NCBI GenBank assembly: GCA_964030785.1
Contig: OZ034975.1
Coordinates: 32,517,769-32,581,768 of the forward strand
Direction: 5' to 3'
Source: Siderastrea siderea
Lineage: Eukaryota > Cnidaria > Anthozoa > Scleractinia > Rhizangiidae
DNA length: 64,000 bases
A model generated the notes under the pieces. The model was not told where the DNA came from. It worked only from the letters and a program-made list of their open reading frames with translations, and ran no database searches. The first letter of the stretch is position 1, and each line of letters opens with the position of its first letter. Positions 50,468-59,243 of this stretch are shown here, piece after piece. A program made the translations under genes and the position numbers.

Positions 50468-52041
50468 TTAAAATGAAATCGGATCATGATCAACAGCATA
50501 CCATTTACAAAGAACGTAATGGTGAAGTTTGATAATTGATTCAGTGAGAGTTTTACCCTTATAAAGACAATAAAAAGCTATATCACCTTTCAAGCCTGCA
50601 ATACCAGAGGTATTCAAATCTCCAAATGTCATGTTGGTACTTCCTTGTGTTGTTCTTGCTGTAAAATCAGCTAATTTTTTGCCGTTACACCATGTTTCAG
50701 AAGCGTTGTTACCACCAGGTACATCCCAGTGAATTGATAAACAGATCCATTTATTTAGTTCACCAGCATTAGCTTTTGATTGGTATGGCGCTGTAGCATT
50801 CTTACCATTGAAAGCACTTGATCCAATGACAATATGCTGATTTGTTGTTCCACTTACAAGTAAATGACCGGTTGGTGAGAATGCAATAAATTTGTCATAA
50901 CCTCCATTATCATGTCCGAAAAGTCCATTACGAACAGCATAAGATCCTGTGTATGAACTCAATCTATAAACGATGAAAACATTAACTATATCAGCTTGCC
51001 CAGAACCAGGATTTAAATTTATGTTTGATAACATTCGTTTGCTACCATCAAATTTTAAATAATATCGATAATTAATTTTTTCAGCTTTTGTGCATAAAAT
51101 GGGTTTAGTTGCTTGTGTTGCTTGGTTGGCATCATTTTCTTTAAAGGGGCTATGTCACGCTATTTTAGTATCTTTTTAAAAAGCTTAAAAGTGTCTTGCA
51201 TCAATTGAATTCCAAAAATAATGCTCTAGCTTTGTTATTAAAGACTATCTTACGGCACTGAAACTGTTTCCTGTCGTCTGTTGCTACCGATGGCAAGGAT
51301 GGAAGTGGATTGAAACTTGAAAAAATTGGGCCAATTTTTTCAAGTTTTGATGCTATGTTCTCGAAAATCACCAAAAACATATTATGGTTAGCTCTCCCTG
51401 AAAAAAATTCATTTGATATCTTCCTCAAAGTTTTACGGGAGTATTTTGTGTATGAGTGAAGGCACTAGGTTATGATTTTAGCACAGAATTAACCTAAAAT
51501 AGCAAAATCCTCGTGACATAACCCCTTTAAGAGATTGATCGAAAAGATCTGATACTGCTCTAGTTGAATTATCAAAAGTAACCTCAGATGGACTACCTCG
51601 GTCTATCTTATATAAGCAATCAGCCTGTTGATAACTTTCCCATAATAAAGTTTCTGATAATTGTAATCGTATTTCTGATTTCAATGCTGTCATTTTGTTG
51701 TCAACGTATTGTTTGTTTGTAGCGCTACTATTGAATTGCGGTAATCCTAGGTTGTGAATCTGTTTTTGGTTGTTTGATAGAGAATTGAGAAATGATATCG
51801 GATTGCTAAGAGCACCTCCCGTTTTTTTATTCAGAAATGCACCATTAATATAACGGAGGTTTACGATATCTGATCCATTATGTTGCCCTGAATTGAAATC
51901 AGGAACCTGTACTCTACCTTGAAATGTTTGTGTTGTTGTCTTTGAAAGGTCTGCTTTATTTTTTACTGAATTGACGACATACACCTTATTACTAGCGTGA
52001 TTAGAATCATCATGATTAAGAATACCGTTTGTATAACTCAT
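50468..52041 (-). pseudogene. Fibre-like protein A, split by a MITE
   Basis: The N-terminal part (from ATG 52041-52039) repeats the fibre-B units (MSYTNGILNHDDSN, TTTQTFQGRVQVPDF). The C-terminal part (to 50468) is a lectin/LamG-like domain: IVNVFIVYRLSSYTG, LFGHDNGGYDKFIAFSP, LNKWICLSIHWDVPGG, CNGKKLADF. A 382-bp element at 51145-51526 interrupts the gene between repeat shaft and head. Different heads on related shafts suggest host-range diversification. Confidence 0.82.
51145..51526. mobile_element. MITE inserted in the fibre-A gene
   Basis: Ends AGGGGCTATGTCACG and inverse CGTGACATAACCCCT, with TTAA at 51141-51144 and 51527-51530. Non-coding. Confidence 0.85.
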
Positions 52042-52046
52042 ATAAT

Positions 52047-52057
52047 ATTAGTTTAGA
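52047..52057 (-). promoter_or_regulatory. Late-type promoter motif of fibre A
   Basis: TCTAAACTAAT then ATTATATG, nearly identical to the fibre-B promoter, so promoter and N-terminus were duplicated together. Confidence 0.65.
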
Positions 52058-52694
52058 TTTTTTCGTCGAAATTTCGGGCTACCTCTTTTTTGACCTTATC
52101 AACATACAAAAAACTATATGGATCCTTAGTAGCCTTTTGGTAATCCTCTTTGTTAACACCCAATTCTCTACAAATCATCGATTGCTCGTTTATAGAAGGA
52201 AAATCAAAAACACAAAAATGTGAACTATTCAGTCTTATTATTTTATCAGTTCCGTAATAGCTTTGACTCAAATATATACAACAACAATTTTTATTTCTTG
52301 AATTGGCGAAGTAGTCTCGTATCCGTTCGTCATTTTTCTTACCTGTATTCAAATAGTCATCAAATATGATTAATTTTTGGTTTTCATCAGACAAATCTGT
52401 CAGAGGGATGATTTCATCGTTACTTGCTTCTATCACGTCATAACCGACCTCTTTTGATATTGGTTCAAGAGATTTCAACAGATGCTTATATTTGCTTTGG
52501 GAGAGATTTCGAGCGTAAAGATATATCTTGTCAAAGAACAATAGTCTGTAGATCATATCAAGCAAAAGGTTAGTCTTGCCACCACCAGATGGAGCACAAA
52601 TAAGCATCCTGAAACATCGGTTTGGCATGAAACTCTTTAATTGAACAAAATCGTTGTTTTCATCATCTTGAATGTCGTAATTTTGAATCTTCAT
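52053..52694 (-). CDS. Genome-packaging ATPase of element 2
   Basis: 213 residues. Walker A APSGGGKT (near residue 34), Walker B KLIIFDDYL, followed by a sensor strand CCCIYLSQSYYG. Same family as 13308 but divergent. Intact frame. Its 3' end overlaps the fibre-A promoter. Confidence 0.9.
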   Translation of the reverse strand: MKIQNYDIQDDENNDFVQLKSFMPNRCFRMLICAPSGGGKTNLLLDMIYRLLFFDKIYLYARNLSQSKYKHLLKSLEPISKEVGYDVIEASNDEIIPLTDLSDENQKLIIFDDYLNTGKKNDERIRDYFANSRNKNCCCIYLSQSYYGTDKIIRLNSSHFCVFDFPSINEQSMICRELGVNKEDYQKATKDPYSFLYVDKVKKEVARNFDEKI

Positions 52695-52709
52695 ATGATA
52701 ATATGTTAT

Positions 52710-52760
52710 ACAATTTTATCGCATGGCGACACGCTATGCGACACGCTATGCGAGCGTTTT
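52710..52760. repeat. Short duplicated GCGACACGCTATGC word between divergent genes
   Basis: GCGACACGCTATGC occurs twice in tandem at about 52725-52751, in the 128-bp divergent promoter between the ATPase and the 52823 gene. Confidence 0.6.
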
Positions 52761-52822
52761 TATATATGATAACCCTAATTTTTCCAAACAAAATACGAAA
52801 TTTTATGTAAACAAATGATATA

Positions 52823-53818
52823 ATGAGTTTACTCAAATGGAAAGAAATGGCTGAGAAACGATCTGAGCTTGGTAAAAAGATTAACACAGTAAGAGAGACA
52901 ATAAAACAAAAAACGGTATCTGATCAAATGGGTGAAGTCGAGGCAGAGAAACTTTTCAAACCTATAACATCTGAGTTAAAGGAACTTACAGCCCCAAAAG
53001 CACCGTTGAGAAGATTGGCAAAGAAAAAGCGACCTGTTCCAGATTATGGTCTTGAAATAGGAGATGATGAGGATGTCCCTGATTATGGTCTAGAAGATCT
53101 ATTCGGTGAACAAGTTCAACCACAAGACGATAAACAGTTGGTTCCAAAACCTCCAAGTTATGAAGACGTCCTTAAGGATTTAGAATCAGGTGAAAAAAAA
53201 ATGTATATAGATCCAGAATTTATGTATGAACCTGAAGATCTTCCACCTGAATACGAAGAAGAAGTACCAGATTACGAAATTCTTGAAGAGGATAGAATAA
53301 ATCATGCTTTGGATGAACTTGAACTTCCTAACTATGATGAAATTGAATTACAACTTCAACAAAAAGAAATGAATGATAAAAAGAGGAAATCTTATCTTAC
53401 CAATACCCTGAAGAAAGCTATAAATAAAAGGAAACGACTAAATGGCTATACGACTCAAATTATCCATCAATCAAATAAAGGTATAATTACTGAAGCTGAG
53501 GCTCAATATCGAAGAAAGATCATTAATGATACGAGGAAGGTTCTAAATGATTATATCGATTACAACAATCAAAAACTGAAAGACATTAAAGGGTCTGGTT
53601 TGAAGAAAAAAACAAAAAGAGGTGGACAGGTAATGTTTTTCAATAATCCAACAGAAATGATGAAAAAACTTGAACTGATTATCGGATCAATGGTGGCAGG
53701 TAATAATAGCATCGAACTACGGAATACAGGCGTCGCTCTTCTCGACATCTTGTTGAGAAATTCAATACTCAATAAGCCGCAATATAACAAAATATACAAA
53801 AAAACTATTTTAGTCTAA
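52823..53818 (+). CDS. Scaffold-like virion protein with two PPxY motifs
   Basis: 331 residues. Coiled N-terminus; acidic middle with VPDYGLE repeats; KPPSYEDV and DLPPEYEEE, two PPxY late-domain motifs that bind Nedd4-type WW domains; then basic helices (KKRKSYLTNTLKKAINKRKR) and a hydrophobic C-terminal domain. Adenovirus protein VI also uses PPSY for intracellular transport (established). Head of the plus-strand structural cluster. Family not named. Confidence 0.65.
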   Translation: MSLLKWKEMAEKRSELGKKINTVRETIKQKTVSDQMGEVEAEKLFKPITSELKELTAPKAPLRRLAKKKRPVPDYGLEIGDDEDVPDYGLEDLFGEQVQPQDDKQLVPKPPSYEDVLKDLESGEKKMYIDPEFMYEPEDLPPEYEEEVPDYEILEEDRINHALDELELPNYDEIELQLQQKEMNDKKRKSYLTNTLKKAINKRKRLNGYTTQIIHQSNKGIITEAEAQYRRKIINDTRKVLNDYIDYNNQKLKDIKGSGLKKKTKRGGQVMFFNNPTEMMKKLELIIGSMVAGNNSIELRNTGVALLDILLRNSILNKPQYNKIYKKTILV

Positions 53819-53824
53819 ACTAAT
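53814..53824 (+). promoter_or_regulatory. Late-type promoter motif of the penton-like gene
   Basis: TCTAAACTAAT then CATATAA-ATG; TAA of the preceding gene lies inside the motif (GTCTAAAC). Confidence 0.6.
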
Positions 53825-53831
53825 CATATAA

Positions 53832-54593
53832 ATGAATAGACAACTTGTATTATCCAGTCATATCGTCAAAGGTATAAGTGGTAATAAACCATCAGATTTT
53901 ACAATCAAATACAGTAATCCGATAATACTAGATTCAAACAGACAATATGAAATCGGCCTAGACCGAATCATTTCGATGTCATTCACTTGGTTTAATGTGA
54001 CAAACGAACTCAATAATCAGAAAATAAGATATTCGAAAGATAGTGGTACTAATTGGACGGAAATTTTATTCAACCCTGGAGTATGGAATTACATTGATTT
54101 TGACAATTTAATCAAAGAAAAAACAAAAACAGGAACCTCATCAAACCCTCAATATCCAATCACTCTGGAGTTCAACGATACTGTATTCAGGACAATAATA
54201 ACACTAGCCTCAAATTACAGATTAGATCTTACTCAAAGTAATTTTAATGATCTTATTGGTTTCAATAAAAAGATTCTAACAAGTAGTGTAAATGTTGGAG
54301 ATTACATTCCTAATCTCTCACAAGACAGAGAAATATTGAATGTTCATTGTGATTTGATAAGTGACAGTCTTGTCGATGGTGAAGAGTCAGATATTATATA
54401 TAGTTTCAGTACCTCAACTCTCACCCCGAGTTATAGTTTCACACAAGAGCCTCGACGAGTTCAGTACAACCCGTGTAATAAAAATACGATCAATAAAATT
54501 CGGATATATATAACAGATGGCAAACGAAGAATTATAGATCTTAATCATAGTGACACTTCATTCAGTTTGATTTTAAGAGAGAAGAGAGATTAA
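53832..54593 (+). CDS. Penton-like minor structural protein of element 2
   Basis: 253 residues. N-terminus SSHIVKGISGNKPSDFTIKY and C-terminal LNVHCDLISDSLVDGE ... RRVQYNPC correspond to the SHA...F-x-RLP and HVYCDV...HIQYVP blocks of the element-1 pair at 8224 and 9280. Beta-rich prediction fits a jelly-roll. Single copy here. Confidence 0.65.
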   Translation: MNRQLVLSSHIVKGISGNKPSDFTIKYSNPIILDSNRQYEIGLDRIISMSFTWFNVTNELNNQKIRYSKDSGTNWTEILFNPGVWNYIDFDNLIKEKTKTGTSSNPQYPITLEFNDTVFRTIITLASNYRLDLTQSNFNDLIGFNKKILTSSVNVGDYIPNLSQDREILNVHCDLISDSLVDGEESDIIYSFSTSTLTPSYSFTQEPRRVQYNPCNKNTINKIRIYITDGKRRIIDLNHSDTSFSLILREKRD

Positions 54594-54603
54594 TCTAACT
54601 AAT
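54594..54603 (+). promoter_or_regulatory. Late-type promoter motif of the 54612 gene
   Basis: TCTAACTAAT then AGTTATAGATG; one A shorter than the consensus and overlapping the region just after the previous stop. Confidence 0.55.
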
Positions 54604-54611
54604 AGTTATAG

Positions 54612-54965
54612 ATGGCATCATATGAATATAAACGTGTATATCACCCGAAACTAGGTCGTTTTGTGTATAAGCATAAAGGATCTGGGATTATTGTTGATAA
54701 CATATTCAAACCAGTTGGAAGGGTGTTAAGTAAAGTTCCAGAAAAGGTTTTAAAACCTTTTGCCAAAAAAGCGCTTGAATCTGGTATTTCACATGCTGGA
54801 GACAAACTGGGAAAAAAAGCAGCTGAAAAAAGCGGAGAGCTTATTATGAGAAAATTACATGGTTCAACTAAACAATCAATGAAACCAACCAAACCTACTA
54901 AACCAAAACAAGAAGAAGATTACAACACAATTCTGAATAGACTTATATCTGGTACTGGTTATTAA
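54612..54965 (+). CDS. Basic core-like protein of element 2
   Basis: 117 residues. A KHKGSGIIVDNIF motif (Gly-Ser-Gly near the N-terminus, a possible protease-processing context) precedes basic helices (KVLKPFAKKALESG, DKLGKKAAEKSGELIMRKL). Likely internal virion protein, positional counterpart of 10631. Confidence 0.55.
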   Translation: MASYEYKRVYHPKLGRFVYKHKGSGIIVDNIFKPVGRVLSKVPEKVLKPFAKKALESGISHAGDKLGKKAAEKSGELIMRKLHGSTKQSMKPTKPTKPKQEEDYNTILNRLISGTGY

Positions 54966-55034
54966 AAAGTGAATTTTATCCAATTATAAATAGACTAGCA
55001 AGTGGGAAATGGTTTATATAAAAAGTGAATTTTA

Positions 55035-55045
55035 TCTAAACTACT
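55035..55045 (+). promoter_or_regulatory. Late-type promoter motif of the major capsid gene
   Basis: TCTAAACTACT then CATATAA-ATG. A related AAAAGTGAATTTTATC block is duplicated at 54965 and 55021. Confidence 0.65.
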
Positions 55046-55052
55046 CATATAA

Positions 55053-56342
55053 ATGAGTTTCAGAACAAATAAAAATCTACAACGATATGAATACGTTCGT
55101 TTCCATTTGGATAATGTCATTGAGCAACCTGCTAACAATCAAAGCCAGAAAAAGACAGGTTACAGATTCACAATCAACGATAGGTCGACTATGTTCGATT
55201 TTTTTAATGGGTATTTCGAAGTAACTAAAGAGCTTCAAAAAAGGGCAGATGGTGCTGGATATGCTCAAGCGGATCGCATCACAATGATAAACGGATCTCA
55301 CAGTCTAATCAGACATATGGTTATCAAATCTTCAGGCAAAATCGTGTATGAGAGTGATAATTTACATAGAATTACGAATGTTAAAAATTTACTTGAATAC
55401 AGTGATGATTTTAGTAGATCCGTTGGAAAGAATTCGTTCTGGTATCTTGATACTGATGATACAACAGCAAATACAAACACAGGTTTCGAAGCCCGTCGTA
55501 TTTTAACCCAAGCAGCACAAAACAACGGTGGTGGGGGAGCTAAAAGTATTAATGAGATGCTTCCCTTAAACAGATACAGCTTTTTTCAAGAATTAGAAAG
55601 AAAAATGTTGCCTCCGATGCAGCTCACAATTGAACTTACATTTAACGAAGACAGTGAACTGATTCACATGGCAAATGGCACAGACCCTGGTCGTGTTGTA
55701 GTAAAGAGATTGTATCTTTGGCTCCCAAGATTAATCCCAAAAGACAGCATGTATAGTAATTTCGTTTCAGAGTTTCTTAAGCCAACAACCTGGACATATA
55801 TGCGAGATCTCTACAATCAGTCAGCAAATACCAGAGCTATTCAGAATATGTTTCAAATCAGTCCAGCTATTGATAACGTTAAACATGTTTTTATTTATCT
55901 CCAGCGAACAGACGCACCGAATGATGTTGAAGCAGAGAGGAGTCCGTATTTGTTCGATACTTTTAAGTTGAATGCTGCTGACACTAACAGCTCTCTATCA
56001 AGCTGTAGGCTTGAATACGGGAATAACGTTTTTTACCCAGAGCTGGAATATGATAGTGACTCTAAAATACGGATATTTAATGATCTCATGTCATATGCAT
56101 TTCGTAAGAACGATTACAATTCAGGAACACAGCTTAATGTATCCAATTTCACTAGTTTGTATGGATTATTGTATTTCGATTTGTCATATCAGAAAGAGGT
56201 AGTGACGAGAGATCCTAAACAGTTGATTCTCCATTATCGTCTCAATGTAGCCCCGACAGCAAACGTCCGAGCTCATAGCATCGTATTTTACGAGAGTGAG
56301 GTTGTAGTAAAGACAGTTGGAAACGAATTGATGATAGTTTAA
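55053..56342 (+). CDS. Major capsid protein of element 2 (double-jelly-roll type)
   Basis: 429 residues, intact. Key segments: GYRFTINDRSTMFDFFNGYFEV, INGSHSLIRHMVIKSSGKIVYE, RNSFWYLD, LPPMQLTIELTFNEDSELI and a C-terminal LILHYRLNVAPTANVRAHSIVFYE. Position between penton-like/core genes and the membrane-active/protease genes supports the call. It is very different from the element-1 capsid, so the two elements are distinct lineages. The double jelly-roll fold is inferred from length, composition and context. Confidence 0.72.
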   Translation: MSFRTNKNLQRYEYVRFHLDNVIEQPANNQSQKKTGYRFTINDRSTMFDFFNGYFEVTKELQKRADGAGYAQADRITMINGSHSLIRHMVIKSSGKIVYESDNLHRITNVKNLLEYSDDFSRSVGKNSFWYLDTDDTTANTNTGFEARRILTQAAQNNGGGGAKSINEMLPLNRYSFFQELERKMLPPMQLTIELTFNEDSELIHMANGTDPGRVVVKRLYLWLPRLIPKDSMYSNFVSEFLKPTTWTYMRDLYNQSANTRAIQNMFQISPAIDNVKHVFIYLQRTDAPNDVEAERSPYLFDTFKLNAADTNSSLSSCRLEYGNNVFYPELEYDSDSKIRIFNDLMSYAFRKNDYNSGTQLNVSNFTSLYGLLYFDLSYQKEVVTRDPKQLILHYRLNVAPTANVRAHSIVFYESEVVVKTVGNELMIV

Positions 56343-56401
56343 ATAAATAAGTTTTACATCGATGAAAATTTAAATGAATATGTTTTTTAAAAGAGAATTT
56401 A

Positions 56402-56416
56402 TCTAACATATATTAT
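56402..56416 (+). promoter_or_regulatory. Late-type promoter motif of the 56417 gene
   Basis: TCTAACATATATTAT running directly into the ATG. Confidence 0.55.
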
Positions 56417-57271
56417 ATGACGCAACTATACGAAATCAAAGTTAGTTTATCGCCAAACCAGAAAAAGAATCTTAGTAACGCCTATCATAAAAGAGAAACA
56501 ATAGTTCTAAGGCTCACGAAGGACTCTCTATCTGGGAATGACACTCTGTACGTACCTCAGAATATAGTTAAACGATTGGAAAAAAATAGAAAATTGAAAA
56601 AGGGAATGGACATCAAACTCGCCAAAACAAACATTCGAAAGCAAGTTGGTGGATCACTCCTCTCTACAGTTTTGAATCTGGGACGAACTTTTGTTCCCAC
56701 TATTGCTAAGACTCTTGGATTGTCAGCTTTAGCTGGAGCAGCTAGTGAAGGAGCATCTCAGATTGTTAAGAAGATATCTGGAAAAGGTGTTCAAACTGGT
56801 GGGTTTCTCATACCACAAAATAAAATCGATCAGTTGATAACATATAAACATCTTTTGACAACCAAACAAAAGAAGGATATATTAAATGCTCTACAAACAG
56901 GTTCTGGTGTTCATATAAAACCAACAAAAGTACAAACAGGTGGTTTCTTAGGTACTCTTCTTGCATCAATTGGAGTCCCTTTAGCTATTGAGGCAATAAA
57001 GAAGATGACTGGTAAAGGTGCCCCTCAGATGGGGCAACCGAAACAAAGACCACCCAGATCTATACCAAATCCACCTACTGTTAACAATCAAGATGGTGGT
57101 TTGTTAGTCCCAATGTATAGAACTCCACCTTTTTATGGAAATTGGCCTGATCAAACATTAGGTATGGGAATTAAAAAAAAACAAAAAAAAGCTCAGAAAA
57201 AGGGCAAAGGTCTACTATTAGGCAAGAACTCACCCTTCAAAAACGTCCCACTGTTAAACATTCTGTTGTAA
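56417..57271 (+). CDS. Membrane-active / pVI- or pX-like internal virion protein
   Basis: 284 residues. Two Gly-rich amphipathic hydrophobic stretches (GGSLLSTVLNLGRTFVPTIA and GGFLGTLLASIGVPLAIEAI) each follow a GG context; QTGG-F(L) repeats and a basic C-terminus (KKKQKKAQKKGKG) follow, ending LLLGKNSPFKNVP...ILL. The layout resembles adenoviral pVI/pX and the 10384 peptide of element 1. GG sites are typical cleavage contexts for adenain-type proteases (family knowledge). Confidence 0.62.
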   Translation: MTQLYEIKVSLSPNQKKNLSNAYHKRETIVLRLTKDSLSGNDTLYVPQNIVKRLEKNRKLKKGMDIKLAKTNIRKQVGGSLLSTVLNLGRTFVPTIAKTLGLSALAGAASEGASQIVKKISGKGVQTGGFLIPQNKIDQLITYKHLLTTKQKKDILNALQTGSGVHIKPTKVQTGGFLGTLLASIGVPLAIEAIKKMTGKGAPQMGQPKQRPPRSIPNPPTVNNQDGGLLVPMYRTPPFYGNWPDQTLGMGIKKKQKKAQKKGKGLLLGKNSPFKNVPLLNILL

Positions 57272-57289
57272 AACCAAAATTCCATAAGA

Positions 57290-57981
57290 ATGTCCCATTA
57301 AGCAATTCTGATTTAATAAAATGGTGTAAATATCTGAATATCCCAATTAATGATGTATTGTCAAGAGATGAAAATGTTCCTCACAATCATAGACAGGCTC
57401 TATTCATTTACAATCTTGAACCGAGTTATATGAGCGGTAGCCATTGGGTGTCAACATATGTCAAAGATAACGTCGTCAATTACTTTGAATCATTTGGTTT
57501 GCCTCCCTTTCAAGAGATAGTAAATCATGCAAGAAAAAAGAATTTAACATTGCTTCATCAGAACAATCAAATACAAAATTTACTAACGACAACATGCGGT
57601 TACTTCTGTTTATACTTTTTGAATGAGATGAATAAGGGCAAATCATATTTTGATCTGTTGGAAGTTTTCGACATATATGATACGACGAATAATGAGAGGT
57701 TTATAGAACAGTATTTCAAAAGCCAAAAGGGAGGTGAAAATCCATTAGGTAAAGCTTTCGAGGCAGCCAAAATAGCCGAACAAATAACTCGCAAAGTAAT
57801 TCCATCAACCAACCATGTATTTGACCGATATTGGAGTGGTGATATTTTGAAAGGTGCTTTTAATAATAAAACAGGTATAACAAGCAAGAAATTCTGGACT
57901 AAACCAAAGAAGGGTACTGTCATGCGTTTGGTGAAAAATCCAAAAACTGGTAAATATGAAAACGTATATATTGAACCTTAA
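57290..57981 (+). pseudogene. Adenain-like cysteine protease of element 2, start region broken
   Basis: The long frame (open from before 57271 to 57979-57981) has the catalytic H in SGSHWVSTYVK, the acidic residue in NYFESFG, Q in NNQIQNL and C in TTTCGYFCLYFLN. The C-terminal ~75 residues are basic and extra compared with element 1. No ATG exists in this frame before the domain; the nearest ATG (57290) is in another frame and reads a stop after three codons, so a one-base offset near the CCC run at 57294-57296 is suspected. Confidence 0.78.
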
Positions 57982-58007
57982 TCTAATCTAATCTAATCAT
58001 ATTATAT
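57982..58007 (+). promoter_or_regulatory. Triple TCTAAT late-type promoter before the zinc-ribbon/PLA2 gene
   Basis: ATCTAATCTAATCTAATCAT then ATTATATATG. The core word is expanded to three tandem copies. Confidence 0.6.
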
Positions 58008-58786
58008 ATGAAATCTTATTGTGTGAAACAGAAGAAACAGACTCTATGTGTACCAGGAAGCGAACGATATGTGAGAGCCAAAAATAACAGACTTATGATG
58101 AAATGTATTTGTGCTGAATGTGGAATCACTAAGACAAAATTCGTTAAACAGGCGGGAAACGGGCTAGCCCGTCGAAAGGGGCGGGCGTACTAGATACAGT
58201 AGCATCAACTGGTACTGATTTATTAATTCACCACGGTATTCCTTGGCTTGGAAAAAAAGCAGTTGAAATGGGAAGATATTATGGATCAGAAGCCTTGAGA
58301 AACCCAAAACTGCAGAAAAAGGCTATCGATTATGCTCTGGATAAGTTGAATCCAATGATTCAAAATGTCGGAAGTCAAGCTCTTGATCAATTATCAACCA
58401 AAATTAGACCAAATAGAAAGTATAAAACTGACAGAAAGGATTTGGATGGCGCAGGTGTTGATATACATAAACTAATTGGAAAAATACCGAAACCAAAAGC
58501 TGGATGGACTCCTGGAAAGTATAAGTATATGGGTCCGTACAATCCACTTGAAAACCAACTGGAATATGATAAAAACACTGGAGAGGTCACCAAGTGGCAC
58601 GTACAACCTTACAATAAAGTGGATGAAATAGCAGCTCATCATGATATTTGTTATGATATGGGGAAAAACAAAGGTGAATGTGACAAACAAATGGTCAAGT
58701 CATTGGATGGAATACCTTATGGACAGATGCCTAAATGGGGACAAACCGCTCGGTTCTTGATTAACACAAAACAAAAGCTACAATGA
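58008..58786 (+). pseudogene. Zinc-ribbon plus phospholipase A2-like capsid protein, frame-broken
   Basis: The first frame (58008-58193) encodes a zinc ribbon (YCVKQKKQTLCVPGSE, MKCICAECG). The -1 frame then runs on from about 58175 (KGAG, LLIHHGIPWLGKKAVEMG) to a PLA2-like domain: KYKYMGPYNPLENQL (Ca-binding-loop-like) and the catalytic HHDICYDMGKNKGECD. Parvovirus-type PLA2 helps virions leave endosomes (established for parvoviruses). The switch coincides with A AAG GGG at 58175-58181. The present stop lies inside the inserted transposon end. Confidence 0.75.
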
Positions 58787-59043
58787 GCGACAAAAGTAGT
58801 TGAGACATTTTCTAAAATGTAATGGCGGTGTACTCAGTTTCACTTTTTGCTGTTCAGCAAAGATTTTCAAACACAAATCCCCCCTCCCCCTATCCAATGT
58901 TGTACCGGGATAAACGCTGGTTCCCACCTAGCAAATTCAACATTGTTTGGGGGGATGGGGGGTATATTCTAGTGGGTAAGGGGGATTTTAAAGCTAGGTA
59001 TGCCAAAAAAAGGGGAATGTCTCAACACTTTTGACGCTCATTG
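58781..59043 (+). mobile_element. 263-bp MITE-like terminal copy, left
   Basis: Inverted ends of ~28 bp (CAATGAGCGAC-AAAAGTAG-TTGAGACATT and inverse with minor differences). Sequence matches the right copy essentially base for base, so one was copied or moved recently. Confidence 0.88.
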
Positions 59044-59243
59044 TCCGAATGTGAAAACTTGGTATATTGGGAAAACAAAACGTTGCGTTACTCTGATTTG
59101 AACGTAAAATACGCAAATTAGCTAAATAATGACATTTATACCGATTTGCGTGACTTCTCGCTAATTAGTGCGAAAATAAAGTGATTTTTTCATTTGCACA
59201 GTGACGTCACAAAAGTGTGAAATTCATCTCGTATGGAGGGAAG

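Noticed and set aside
58822..59034. 70-codon frame duplicated at 62559-62771
   Set aside because: It is the MITE sequence itself in two identical copies; presence in a non-coding mini-transposon explains the repeat.
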